The translations under genes and the position numbers were made by a program. A stretch of DNA of 64,000 nt from CALZIK01 sp945787635. Lineage in GTDB: Bacteria > Acidobacteriota > Thermoanaerobaculia > Multivoradales > JAHEKO01. Below are positions 15,869 through 25,090 of the stretch, in pieces (position 1 is the stretch's first letter; each line of letters opens with the position of its first letter). The stretch lies in NCBI GenBank assembly GCA_947259725.1, contig CAMYNM010000005.1, forward strand, positions 62,001-126,000. Direction: 5' to 3'. Below the pieces are notes generated by a model. That model did not search any database, was not told where the DNA came from, and was given only the letters and a program-made list of their open reading frames with translations.

Positions 15869-18508
15869 CTAGAAGTCCACCGACAGCCGCGCGTACCAGT
15901 AGCCGCCGTTGAAGCCGAACGGCGACGTCAGCGAGCCGACGACCCCCAGGAACTGTAGGACTCCATCCTGCTCGTTGTCGGGCAGCGTATCGAATACGTT
16001 CTCGCCTCCGATGGCAACCGCGAAGCGTTCAAAGCCGAATCGGGCCTCGATGTCGACCAGGGTCTCCGAACCGTAGGACGATGCATCGCTGGCGTCGCCG
16101 GGGCTGAACAGCCCGCCGGTGGATTTCCAGCTGCCATAGCGGTTGGCGCGGACGTAACCACTGAAGAGCACCCCGCTGTCGTAGCTCACGGTCAGGTTCG
16201 ACCTCTGCTCGGGCACTTGATTCTCCAGGTCGAAGACACGAGAGACGTTGATCGTGCCCGGCGCGACGCCCGAAACCTTTTGCTCATTGTTGTTGTGACG
16301 AACATCGAGGGTAAGCAGGCCCGAGCCCACTGCGAAATTACTGGTGAGCGCCAGGTCGATGCCGGTGATGTCGGAGTCATAGGCGTTGCTGAAGAAGTTG
16401 GCGATGCTGCCCAAGAGCAGGTTCGCGTTGGTGACACCGGCGGCCGTCAGCACCGGAATGTCCGCCGCGCTGACGGTGTTGTTCTGAAGCGCCAGGCGGT
16501 CGTCGATGGAGATGTCGTAGTAATCCACCGTGAAACTGGTAGTGGCAGACAGCGAGGCCACGAAACCGACGGTAAAGCTGGTCGACTCCTCCGGCACCAG
16601 CGGGATCGAGCCCAACGCCAGCGCGACCGGATGATTGACGGGATAAACGCCGCTGGGAATCAGATTGCCGCTGGCGTCGGCACTGGTGGTGACGTTCAGG
16701 GTGTTGACCTGCCCCGGTGTCGGCGCCCGGAAACCCGTGTTGGCGGTCCCACGCAGAGCGAACTTGTCCGTGACATCGAGGCGTCCGGAGATCTTCCAGT
16801 CGAAGGTCGAACCGAAGGCATCGTAATCCTCGAATCGCAGGGCGAGACCGCCCGAGAAGCGGTCGGTGAAGTCGGCTTCCAGATCCAGATAGCCGGCGTA
16901 GCTCTCGCTGCCGAAGCTCCCGGCCGACTCGCGAGGAAAGCCCTGAAAACCGTCGGAGCCGACGCCGAAAATCGCCGCCGTAGGACCGGCCTCGATCGAG
17001 GCCTGATCTCCCGCGCCGATCTTGTAGGTCTCATCCCGGAATTCGACGCCGAAGGCCAAGTTTAGCGGCGACGCCAGAGAGCCCACGTCGAGAGGCTTGA
17101 CGAAATCCACGTTGAAGCTGGTCTCTTCCTGCGTCAAGGTGCCGGGATTGAACGAGGTCGGCGACAGACCACCGAGGCTCGGATTGATGGTTTCCGAGAT
17201 GACGTACTTGACCTCGCTCTCTCCGAGCCGGACCCGAGCGTCCCAGAACAAATCGCCGGCCGTCGTGCCCTTGACGCCGAACACCAATCCGAAGTCGGTG
17301 AGGTCGGCCCCGAAGTTCGGGTTGTAGCCTCCGGGGAACAGAGCGAACGCCGGGTTTCGCAGCACGAAGCCGCTCGGACTCGATGCATCAGCCACCAGAT
17401 AGTCGGACGGGTTCAATCCCGCCGCCAGGATCTCATCGATCAACGACTGAGGCGCGGGATCGGGTAGGAAATCACCATTACCATCCGCCTGTAGGGTCGT
17501 GCGCGCATCGAACTCATGCACGGGGTCCAATACCGGACCGCGATAGAAGAAGTCCGAGAGAGTCTCGTTCTCAGCGTAACTGACGTGGGAGTAGACGTCG
17601 ACGCTGTCGTTGACTTCCTTCCCGGCGTTGAGGAAGAACTTCGAAACATCCACGTCGGGGTCACCCCAGCGTTGGCCGAGGCCGTTGAGAGGTGTCTGTG
17701 CCGCTCCGACGATGCTGGCCACGAAGGCCGCGTCGGGGCGCGCGACGCCGCGCGAGGTCGTCTCCGACGTCGAGTTCTCGAAGGTCGCATTCAGGAATCC
17801 GTCGGCGCCCAGGGGAAAGCCCGCGTTCACACCCACCGTGGTTCGGGCGCCGTCGCCTTCGAAGTACTCGCCGGTCTGAAGCGAGATGGAAACCCCCTCG
17901 GCGGCGTCTTTGAGGATCACGTTGACCACACCGGCAATCGCATCCGATCCGTACTGCGCTGAGGCACCGTCACGCAAAACCTCGATCCTCTCGATGGCGG
18001 CCGCCGGCAAGGTTGAGAAATCCACCGCCTGCGAGCCTTGATTGACCGTTCCGAGCGGCGCCAGCTGCAGGTTGACCAGCGCCGACCGATGACGCCTCGT
18101 TCCGTTGACCAACACCAGGGTGTGGTCGGGCGAGAGGTTGCGCAGGCTTACCGGGCGAATGAACGCCGTGCCGTCGGCTATCGGGAAGCGCTGGGTGTTG
18201 AAAGAGGGTGCGATCCGGCTGATGCCGTCGGTCAGATCGAAGCTTGCTTGCTCGGAAATCGCTTCGCTGGGCATGACGTCGATGGGCGAAAGGGTCTCGG
18301 TGGGCACGAGGCCTACCTTGCGGGTCCCGGTGACGACAATCGCCTCCTCGAACGGCTGCCCGGCGGCCTGCTCGTCTGCCGACTCGTCGTCAGGCGCCTC
18401 CTCATCGGCTGCCTGGCCGGTGTCGTCCTGCGCCAGGACGGGCACGCCTGGACAAATGAGGAACACAAGCATCACACCGATGAGACCTGTTGCTGCGAGA
18501 CGTTTCAT
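15869..18508 (-). CDS. TonB-dependent outer-membrane receptor
   Basis: 879 residues from ATG 18508, with AAGGAGGGTGCC upstream. A signal peptide ends at VLAQ. It is followed by an acidic linker and the TonB box/plug start EEAIVVTGTRKVG. The plug region contains DGASAQYGSDAIAGVVNVIL, the classic plug motif. About 650 residues of barrel strands follow, with many aromatic-rich segments, and the protein ends in ...YARLSVDF with a terminal Phe. It takes up a ligand across the outer membrane using TonB/ExbBD energy. The ligand is not predictable; the neighbouring secreted amidohydrolase could supply a product for uptake, but that is a guess. Confidence 0.92.
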   Translation of the reverse strand: MKRLAATGLIGVMLVFLICPGVPVLAQDDTGQAADEEAPDDESADEQAAGQPFEEAIVVTGTRKVGLVPTETLSPIDVMPSEAISEQASFDLTDGISRIAPSFNTQRFPIADGTAFIRPVSLRNLSPDHTLVLVNGTRRHRSALVNLQLAPLGTVNQGSQAVDFSTLPAAAIERIEVLRDGASAQYGSDAIAGVVNVILKDAAEGVSISLQTGEYFEGDGARTTVGVNAGFPLGADGFLNATFENSTSETTSRGVARPDAAFVASIVGAAQTPLNGLGQRWGDPDVDVSKFFLNAGKEVNDSVDVYSHVSYAENETLSDFFYRGPVLDPVHEFDARTTLQADGNGDFLPDPAPQSLIDEILAAGLNPSDYLVADASSPSGFVLRNPAFALFPGGYNPNFGADLTDFGLVFGVKGTTAGDLFWDARVRLGESEVKYVISETINPSLGGLSPTSFNPGTLTQEETSFNVDFVKPLDVGSLASPLNLAFGVEFRDETYKIGAGDQASIEAGPTAAIFGVGSDGFQGFPRESAGSFGSESYAGYLDLEADFTDRFSGGLALRFEDYDAFGSTFDWKISGRLDVTDKFALRGTANTGFRAPTPGQVNTLNVTTSADASGNLIPSGVYPVNHPVALALGSIPLVPEESTSFTVGFVASLSATTSFTVDYYDISIDDRLALQNNTVSAADIPVLTAAGVTNANLLLGSIANFFSNAYDSDITGIDLALTSNFAVGSGLLTLDVRHNNNEQKVSGVAPGTINVSRVFDLENQVPEQRSNLTVSYDSGVLFSGYVRANRYGSWKSTGGLFSPGDASDASSYGSETLVDIEARFGFERFAVAIGGENVFDTLPDNEQDGVLQFLGVVGSLTSPFGFNGGYWYARLSVDF

Positions 18509-18536
18509 GGCACCCTCCTTGTCCGAAAGATGCTTT

Positions 18537-18565
18537 ATTGTCTATCTGATTACAGGCCAGGTCAA
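18537..18565 (-). promoter_or_regulatory. Possible sigma70-type promoter for the TonB-receptor gene
   Basis: On the minus strand TTGACC (18560-18565) and GACAAT (18537-18542) are 17 bases apart, a good match in spacing and in the -35 box. This would place the start of transcription roughly 20 bases before the ATG at 18508. The call rests on pattern only. Confidence 0.35.
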
Positions 18566-18683
18566 TTCGAGCGTCCTGGCCCACCCCGCTTGCCTCGTCC
18601 CGGAAACGGTTTCCGCCCAGTCATCTGCCGCCGTTACCCTTCTCATAGCGGTTCAGGGGACGAACGGCGAGGCTGTCTCTTCG

Positions 18684-21600
18684 ATGATCGCTTCCGGCAA
18701 GCTCTCCCTTCGGCGCATTGCCCTGATCGCCGTCTTCGCGATCGCTGCCGCTCGGCCGTCTCCGGCCGAGCTCGCCTTCGAGCGCGTGACCATCGACGCC
18801 TCGAATCCGACCAATCCCCACTGCAAGACCCTCGGCGACATCGACGGCGACGGCCAGCTCGACGCGATCGTGGCGAGCTCCGCCGGAGACGGCCTGTTCT
18901 GGTACGAGCACCCGACGTGGACGAAGCATGCGATCCGGGCCACGGGGTCGTGGACGACCGACATGCAGGCCGCCGACGTCGACGGCGACGGGGATCTCGA
19001 CGTCGTGATTCCGGATTCGGCCGCCCTCAAGTGGTACGAGAACCCGCGGCCCGGCCTCGACCCGCGCACCGCCTTCTGGACCGAGCACTCGATCGGCGCC
19101 GGCGGCGCCAACAACCACGACGTCGAGGTCGGAGACCTCGAGCCCGACGGCGACCTCGACGTGGTGACTCGCCGCAAGGGCGGTAACGGAACTTACTTCT
19201 GGCGCCAGATCGGCCCCAATACCTGGGCTCGGGTGACCGTGTCGTCGGCCTCCGGAGAAGGGATCGCGCTCGGCGATCTCGACGGCGACGGCGATCTCGA
19301 CGTCGCCCAGAACGGACGCTGGGAGGAGCAAGTCAGTCCGACCAGTTGGACCTCGCACACGATCGACTCGAACTGGCCCGGGGACGTCGGCGTGACGATC
19401 GCCGACATCGACGGCAATGGCGACAACGACGTCGTGCTGGCTCCGTCCGAGAGCTCCGGGCGGTTGTCCTGGTACGACGCGGTGGACCCGGTCGCCGGAC
19501 CGTGGGTCGAGCACTCAATCGACCCGTCGGTTTCCTTCATCCACACCTTCAAGGCCGCCGACCTGGACAACGATGGCGATCCGGACCTGGTGACGGCCGA
19601 GATGCATCAGTCCTCGAATCCCGACGAGGTCTCGATCTACTTCAATGAATCGAACGGCACCGCCTGGAGTCAGCAAATCCTCGCCGAGTCCGGATCGCAC
19701 AACGTCCGCGTCGGGGACATCGGCGGTGACGGCGATCTCGATGTCTTCGGCGCCAATTGGAACGACAGTGCGGCCAACTCGGCGATTGTCGAGATCTGGG
19801 AGAACCGGACCAGCCCCCTACCCCTCGGCGCCTGGCAGCGGCACATCGTCGAGACCTCGCTTCCCTGGAACGCGGTCTTCGTCGACGGCAAGGACCTGAA
19901 CGGCGACGGCCTTCCGGATCTCGTCGCCGGAGGCTGGTGGTATCCGAACCCCGGCTCTCTCGCCGGAACCTGGACCCGGCAGACGATCGGCACGCCGCTT
20001 CACAACATGGCAGTGGTGCACGACTTCGACAACGATGGTGATCTCGACATCTTCGGCACCAACGGGCAAGTCGGAGGCGAAGACTTCTCGTGGGCGCGCA
20101 ACGACGGAACGGGAATCTTCACCAACTTCGACATCACCAACGCCGCAACCGGCGGCGATTTTCTCCAGGGTGTGAGTCTCGACCAGGTGCTCGACGGTCC
20201 GGCCGGCGGCCAGGAAGAGGTCATCCTCTCCTGGCACAACGGGGGCACCGGCACGGCGATGCTCTCGATTCCCGACGACCCCACCACCGCAGCCTGGCCT
20301 ATGACTCTTCTCTCGGCGACGACCAACCAGGAACAGGTCCCCACCGGCGACCTCGACGGCGACGGTGATACCGACATTCATCTGGGGACCTCCTGGCTGC
20401 GGCAGGACGCCGGCGACGTCTTCTCTGTCCAGAGCGGGATCGCTCTCGGCGGCGGTAGCGTTCCCGACCGGGTGGTTTTGGCCGACATCGACGGCGACGG
20501 CGATCTCGACGTCGTCATCGGGGTCGAGTTCGGCTCGTCCCTGGTGTGGGGCGAAAACGACGGCTCGGGCGGCACCTGGACGAATCGAGCGATCGCCTCC
20601 GACTTCGACTATTTCAGCGTCGCTGCCGCTGATGTCGATGGCGACGGCGATATCGACGTTGTCGGCGGGGCGCACCAGAGCAACGGGGAGGTCTCGATCT
20701 ACGCGAACAACGGCTCGGGTACCACTTGGACGACCTACGTCGTCGACAGCGGTGACTTGACGACTCTCGATCACCACGACGGCACGGTCCTGGTCGACAT
20801 GGACCTCGACCGCGACCTCGACGTGATCTCTGTCGGCTGGACCAAGAAGAGCCTGGTGATCTACGAGAATCTGGCGATCGACGGGGGCGGCGGGGACGGC
20901 GACTCCATGCCGCCGACAATCGTCGCCGCCGAAGCGCTCGGTACCGCGACCGCGGTCCTGGTGGACTTCAGTGAGCCCGTGACCACCGCGAGCGCCGGCA
21001 ACGCATCCAACTACGCGATCTCGGGAGGCGTCACGGTGACCGCGGCGACGCCCACAGCGAACCAACAGGCGGTGACGCTCACAACCACGGCGCTCGCGCC
21101 TTCGGTGACGTACACGCTGACCATCGACAATGTTGAGGACCTTTCCGGCAACGCCATCGTCCCGGGCTCGACCGCCACCTTCGAGCTCGCCGCGGGCGAT
21201 TCAACCGCCGGCCTGGTGGCTCACTGGCCGCTCGACGAAGGCGCGGGAACGCTCGCGCTCGATCACTCCGGCAACGGTCACACCGGCTTCTTGACCAATG
21301 GGCCCCAGTGGCTCGCCGATCCGGCGCTTTCTTTCGACGGTGCCAATGACCACGTCGATGCGGGCCACCTCGACGTCGCCGGTTCGGCCCTGACCCTCGC
21401 AGCCTGGATCCACCCGGAGGACCTCGCCAACTGCAGCTCGCGAGACTGCCGGATTCTCTCCAAGGCGACCGGTACGGCTGAAGGCGACCACTACTTCATG
21501 CTGAGTACCATCTCGAGCGGCAGCGCGACCCGCTTGCGCTTCCGTCTCAAGACCGGCGGCGCCACCACGACGCTGATCGCTTCGAGCGGCGATCTCGTCG

Positions 21601-22658
21601 AGAACCAGTGGCAGCACGTGGCCGCCGTCTACGACGGATCGACCATGGAGTTGTTCGTCGATGGCGCACCGGTCGGCAGCACGGGCAAGGCCGGCGCTCT
21701 CAGCCAGAATCCTGCCGTACCCGTCTGGATCGGCGGCAACCCGACCGTGCCATCCGAAAAGCCCTGGCGAGGAAGAATCGACGACGTGCGGATCTACAGC
21801 CGCGCCCTCTCGGCGGCCGAGCTCGCGACGCTGCCGCCACCGAGCGCGATGTGGATCTTCACCGACGGCTTCGAATCGGGCGGCCTTGCGCGCTGGGGGA
21901 CGACGAGCGGATCGCTCCAGGTACTGCCGGGATCGGCGCGTACCGGCACCCGAGGGCTCCAGGCCAACGCCGGCACATCGTGCATCGCGGAACAATTCAA
22001 GACTCTCGGCCCGCCTCCTCCGACCCTAGCGGGCACCCATGAAGCGTGCCATGAGCTCACGGCCGGCGGAGTCGAAGTCGTTTCTCCCGGAGCGACACTC
22101 CGCGCGGGCGAGAGGGTCGTCCTGAACGAGGGCTTTTCTGTAAGCGCAGATTTCACCGTCGAAACCGATCCGGCCCTCACCCCGTTCGCGTGGCTGAAAG
22201 ACGACTCCCCGCAGGCCGAGATCACCTACACCGTCGAGTATGATCTCCGTCTCGACGGACTGACGCTCGGCCCCGGGGATCGGCTGGCGCATGCCGTCGC
22301 CCGTTCCAGCGCGGGCGAAGAGGTTTTCCGTATCGTCCTGCAATCGGACGGCGCGGGAGGCGCTCGAGCCATGCTCGAAGCTCGGCTGGACGACGGTTCC
22401 TTCGCCATCACTCCGACCGGCCAGGAGATCGCCATCTCCGCCGGTTGGCACCGCCTCCGGATCACCTGGCGGGCCGGCGCAGGAACCGGGGCCATGTCGC
22501 TCACCCTCGACGGCACACCCACTGGCGCGCTGACCGCCCTCGACAACGCCGCCAACACGGTCGACGCGATCGAGTGGGGCAACGTCGCTACTCCGACCGC
22601 CGTTCTCGACAACGCGAGCGGCTTTCTCGAGCTGGACGGCTTCGGCTCCTGGCGCTGA
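18684..22658 (+). CDS. Large secreted protein: FG-GAP repeats, Ig-like, LamG and coathanger-type tail
   Basis: 1324 residues from ATG 18684 (signal peptide IALIAVFAIAAARPSPAELA); upstream codons in the same frame lie opposite the TonB-receptor gene. About thirteen calcium-binding-like loops of FG-GAP/VCBS type are spread over residues 50-730 (GDIDGDGQLD, ADVDGDGDLD, HDFDNDGDLD and similar). A bacterial Ig-like domain follows (VLVDFSEPVTTASAGNASNY). Next is a LamG/concanavalin-like domain (LVAHWPLDEGAGTLALDHSG, WQHVAAVYDGSTMELFVDG, GRIDDVRIYSRALSAAEL). A tail has the pattern GATLRAGERVVLNEGFSVSA. The architecture suggests a cell-surface or released adhesin or glycan-binding protein. No catalytic domain is seen. 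The tail pattern recurs in the CAP protein at 41889. Confidence 0.85.
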   Translation: MIASGKLSLRRIALIAVFAIAAARPSPAELAFERVTIDASNPTNPHCKTLGDIDGDGQLDAIVASSAGDGLFWYEHPTWTKHAIRATGSWTTDMQAADVDGDGDLDVVIPDSAALKWYENPRPGLDPRTAFWTEHSIGAGGANNHDVEVGDLEPDGDLDVVTRRKGGNGTYFWRQIGPNTWARVTVSSASGEGIALGDLDGDGDLDVAQNGRWEEQVSPTSWTSHTIDSNWPGDVGVTIADIDGNGDNDVVLAPSESSGRLSWYDAVDPVAGPWVEHSIDPSVSFIHTFKAADLDNDGDPDLVTAEMHQSSNPDEVSIYFNESNGTAWSQQILAESGSHNVRVGDIGGDGDLDVFGANWNDSAANSAIVEIWENRTSPLPLGAWQRHIVETSLPWNAVFVDGKDLNGDGLPDLVAGGWWYPNPGSLAGTWTRQTIGTPLHNMAVVHDFDNDGDLDIFGTNGQVGGEDFSWARNDGTGIFTNFDITNAATGGDFLQGVSLDQVLDGPAGGQEEVILSWHNGGTGTAMLSIPDDPTTAAWPMTLLSATTNQEQVPTGDLDGDGDTDIHLGTSWLRQDAGDVFSVQSGIALGGGSVPDRVVLADIDGDGDLDVVIGVEFGSSLVWGENDGSGGTWTNRAIASDFDYFSVAAADVDGDGDIDVVGGAHQSNGEVSIYANNGSGTTWTTYVVDSGDLTTLDHHDGTVLVDMDLDRDLDVISVGWTKKSLVIYENLAIDGGGGDGDSMPPTIVAAEALGTATAVLVDFSEPVTTASAGNASNYAISGGVTVTAATPTANQQAVTLTTTALAPSVTYTLTIDNVEDLSGNAIVPGSTATFELAAGDSTAGLVAHWPLDEGAGTLALDHSGNGHTGFLTNGPQWLADPALSFDGANDHVDAGHLDVAGSALTLAAWIHPEDLANCSSRDCRILSKATGTAEGDHYFMLSTISSGSATRLRFRLKTGGATTTLIASSGDLVENQWQHVAAVYDGSTMELFVDGAPVGSTGKAGALSQNPAVPVWIGGNPTVPSEKPWRGRIDDVRIYSRALSAAELATLPPPSAMWIFTDGFESGGLARWGTTSGSLQVLPGSARTGTRGLQANAGTSCIAEQFKTLGPPPPTLAGTHEACHELTAGGVEVVSPGATLRAGERVVLNEGFSVSADFTVETDPALTPFAWLKDDSPQAEITYTVEYDLRLDGLTLGPGDRLAHAVARSSAGEEVFRIVLQSDGAGGARAMLEARLDDGSFAITPTGQEIAISAGWHRLRITWRAGAGTGAMSLTLDGTPTGALTALDNAANTVDAIEWGNVATPTAVLDNASGFLELDGFGSWR

Positions 22659-22665
22659 GTATTTC

Positions 22666-22690
22666 GTCGCACACGCAGGTGCGACGCTAC
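22666..22690 (+). repeat. REP-like palindrome, variant form
   Basis: Left arm GTCGCAC, spacer ACGCAG, right arm GTGCGAC, tail GCTAC. It lies just after the FG-GAP gene stop. The following 70 bases carry further short GC-rich direct repeats (GAGCGTCGCGGC twice). Confidence 0.65.
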
Positions 22691-22778
22691 CCGTCGCTGA
22701 GCGTCGCGGCGCCCGGTCCCGGGGAGCGTCGCGGCTCCGTCCCCCGACGCCTCCGACCGGACCCGGTACGATCGACCC

Positions 22779-23783
22779 ATGGATTTCCGAAGCGAGGTCG
22801 AAACGGCTGCCGAGCGCATCCGAGATCGAGTGCGGCGAACGCCGATCGAGCGCTCTGCGGCGCTCTCGAACGGCGGTAGTGAAGCCAGGGGAGCCAGGGG
22901 AGCCAGGGGAGCCGGCGGCGCAGTCTGGCTCAAGCTCGAGAACCTCCAGCTCACCGGCTCGTTCAAGCTCAGGGGCGCGACGAACAAGATTCTCTGGCTG
23001 AGCGAAAAAGACCGAGCTTCGGGTGTCGTCGCGGCCTCCTCGGGCAACCACGGCGCCGCCGTCGCCTGCGCGGCGGCGGCGGTCGGCACCAGGGCGGTGG
23101 TCTTCGTGCCCGAAGGCGCGGTGAGCTCGAAGCTCGAGGTGATTCGCACCTATGGCGGCGAGGTCCGCGTCCACGGCAACGACTGCGTCCTCGCCGAAGC
23201 CGAGGCGAGGCGCCACGCCGCCGACCGGGGCATGGTCTATGTGTCGCCCTACAACGATCCTCTGGTTGTCGCCGGCCAGGGCACTCTTGCGGCCGAGCTC
23301 GCCGAGCAGCTGGCCATGGAAACGCCGGGTCGTGAGCTCGACGCGGTCTTCGTCACCCTCGGAGGCGGAGGCCTCATCTCGGGCGTCGGCGGTTTTCTCA
23401 AGACCATCTGGCCCGGCGTTCGGGTCATCGCCTGCTCGCCCGAGAACTCGTGCGTCATGCACGCCTCTCTCGAAGCCGGCCGCGTCCTCGAGCTCGAGTC
23501 GCTGCCGACGCTTTCAGACGGCAGTGCCGGCGGAGTCGAGCCGGACTCGATCACCTTCGACCTTTGCCGGCAGGTCATCGACGAGTCGGTGCTGGTCTCT
23601 GAGGACGAGATCCGCAACGCTCTTCGCCTTCTGATCGGCCGGCACCATACTCTGGTCGAGGGAGCGGCGGCGACCGCGGTCGCGGCCTACCTCGCGCGCC
23701 GGGAGGAGTTCGCCGAAGCCAATGTCGCCATCGTCCTGTGTGGCGCCAACATCGATGCGCAGGTGCTCAAGGAGGTGCTCTGA
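22779..23783 (+). CDS. PLP-dependent threonine dehydratase-like lyase (fold type II)
   Basis: 334 residues. The family is shown by the PLP-lysine motif LTGSFKLRGATNK, the phosphate/substrate loop SSGNHGAAVA, and the glycine-rich phosphate cradle LGGGGLISGVGG. These enzymes remove ammonia from serine, threonine or related hydroxy amino acids, or racemise them. The next gene overlaps by one base (TGATG) and encodes an ornithine-cyclodeaminase-like protein. That pairing is also known for EutB and EutC, so a role on ectoine-derived or other unusual amino acids is possible. An in-frame 9-base repeat encodes Ala-Arg-Gly units at about residues 36-45, in a loop where relatives are usually shorter. 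Confidence 0.85.
   Translation: MDFRSEVETAAERIRDRVRRTPIERSAALSNGGSEARGARGARGAGGAVWLKLENLQLTGSFKLRGATNKILWLSEKDRASGVVAASSGNHGAAVACAAAAVGTRAVVFVPEGAVSSKLEVIRTYGGEVRVHGNDCVLAEAEARRHAADRGMVYVSPYNDPLVVAGQGTLAAELAEQLAMETPGRELDAVFVTLGGGGLISGVGGFLKTIWPGVRVIACSPENSCVMHASLEAGRVLELESLPTLSDGSAGGVEPDSITFDLCRQVIDESVLVSEDEIRNALRLLIGRHHTLVEGAAATAVAAYLARREEFAEANVAIVLCGANIDAQVLKEVL
22883..22913 (+). repeat. In-frame 9-base microsatellite (AGCCAGGGG, about 3.4 copies)
   Basis: Three exact copies at 22883-22891, 22892-22900 and 22901-22909 plus a partial copy. They encode repeated Ala-Arg-Gly inside the dehydratase-like gene. Because the unit is a multiple of three, slippage changes length without breaking the frame. 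Confidence 0.8.
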
Positions 23784-24757
23784 TGGCAAGCCCCGAGCAC
23801 GGTCCAATCGTTCTGCACTGGCCCGAGATCGAAGAGCTTCTCGACGGGCTCGATCTGGTCACCGCCATGGAGAGAGGCTTTGCCGCCTACTCTCGAGGGC
23901 GCGCGGTCGTACCACCGGTCGGTGAGCTTCTGCTCGATGAGGCGCCCGGCGAGGTCCACATCAAGTACGGCTACGTTCGCGGCGACGACTTCTACGTCGT
24001 CAAGATCGCTTCGGGGTTCTTCGACAACCCGAAGCTCGGCCTTGCGGCGGGCAACGGCATGATGCTGCTTTTCGCCCAGGCGACCGGCGAGCCGCGTGCG
24101 GTGCTCCTCGACGAGGGCCGGCTCACCGATCTGCGCACCGCCGCCGCCGGCGCGGTCGCCGCCAAGCACCTCGCGCCCAGCGTCGTCGAGCGAATCGGCA
24201 TCGTCGGCACCGGTGTTCAGGCTCGCCGCCAACTCGAGGCGCTTCGCGGCGTGATCGACTGCCGCGCGGTCCTGGTCTCGGGACGTAGCCCGGCCGCCCT
24301 CGAGGCCTTCCGCGAGGAAATGAGCGCACTGGGCTTCGAGGTCGAGACAACTCTCGAGCCGAGCGCGATAGCCGATCGCTGCAACCTGATCGTCACCACC
24401 ACGCCCTCCCATGAACCGCTTCTTACCGCCGAAGAGATTCGCACGGGCACGCACATTACCGCGGTCGGCTCCGACACCCCCGACAAGCAGGAGCTCGACT
24501 CCGCGATCCTTGCCAGCGCCCACATGGTAGTGGCGGACAGCCTCAGCCAGTGCCGGCTGCGAGGCGAGATCAGCCACGCTCTCAGGGAAGGCGTCCTTGC
24601 GGAGCGAGATGTCGTCGAGCTTGGCGCGATCGTCGCCGGCGACGCCACCGGGCGCCGGAGCGACGACGCGGTCACGGTCGTCGACCTCACCGGCGTTGCG
24701 GTGCAGGATGTCGAGATCGCGTCGGCGGTCTTTCGTGCCTACCGAACCACAGGCTAA
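23783..24757 (+). CDS. Ornithine cyclodeaminase / mu-crystallin family NAD(P)-dependent enzyme
   Basis: 324 residues from the ATG that overlaps the preceding stop (TGATG at 23781-23785). Family motifs: EVHIKYGYVRGDDFYVVKIA near the N-terminus, LLDEGRLTDLRTAAAGAVAA, the Rossmann glycine motif IGIVGTGVQARRQLEAL (about residues 138-155), and GTHITAVGSDTPDKQELD. Members include ornithine cyclodeaminase, pyrroline-2-carboxylate or ketimine reductase, and EutC. Tight coupling to the PLP lyase suggests the two act in sequence, for example lyase to enamine/ketimine and then reduction. The exact substrate is unknown. Confidence 0.85.
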   Translation: MASPEHGPIVLHWPEIEELLDGLDLVTAMERGFAAYSRGRAVVPPVGELLLDEAPGEVHIKYGYVRGDDFYVVKIASGFFDNPKLGLAAGNGMMLLFAQATGEPRAVLLDEGRLTDLRTAAAGAVAAKHLAPSVVERIGIVGTGVQARRQLEALRGVIDCRAVLVSGRSPAALEAFREEMSALGFEVETTLEPSAIADRCNLIVTTTPSHEPLLTAEEIRTGTHITAVGSDTPDKQELDSAILASAHMVVADSLSQCRLRGEISHALREGVLAERDVVELGAIVAGDATGRRSDDAVTVVDLTGVAVQDVEIASAVFRAYRTTG

Positions 24758-24799
24758 GATCGAGCCGCTGGAAGCCAATCCATTCTCCCGAGGAGCGCC

Positions 24800-25090
24800 A
24801 TGGCCACATTCATCGTCCTGCTCGACTACACCGACCTGGGAATCCGCAACCTCAAAGACTCCCCGCAGCGCGCCGACGCGTTCAACGAGTTCGCGGAAAA
24901 GATGGGTGTGTCGATCGTCGGCCAGTATTGGACCATCGGCAGTCACGACGGCATCCTGATCATGGACGCGCCCAGCGAGGAGAAGGCCGCCTCCGTGCTG
25001 CTTCACCTGGGCGCCAGCGGCAACGTTCGAACGACCACCCTGCGCGCGTTCGACTGGGCCGAGGCCCAGGAGTTGATCGGGGCGGGCTGA
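24800..25090 (+). CDS. GYD-domain protein
   Basis: 96 residues from ATG 24800 with GAGGAGCG just upstream. MATFIVLLDYTDLGIRNLKD, GVSIVGQYWTIGSHDGILIM and SEEKAASVLLHLGASGNVRT match the GYD family. It follows the ornithine-cyclodeaminase-like gene by 42 bases. Its stop (TGA, 25088-25090) overlaps a CTG that appears to start the next gene. A paralogue lies at 11050-11349. Confidence 0.78.
   Translation: MATFIVLLDYTDLGIRNLKDSPQRADAFNEFAEKMGVSIVGQYWTIGSHDGILIMDAPSEEKAASVLLHLGASGNVRTTTLRAFDWAEAQELIGAG

Noticed and set aside
16217..17065. Long plus-strand ORF (282 residues) opposite the TonB-receptor gene
   Set aside because: It lies fully inside a strongly supported gene on the other strand, has no ribosome site and shows low-complexity Arg/Gly/Val composition typical of antisense frames in high-GC DNA.
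24550..25086. Longer upstream extension of the saccharopine-dehydrogenase-like frame
   Set aside because: These codons overlap the cyclodeaminase-like and GYD genes in another frame and give an Arg-rich nonsense peptide.
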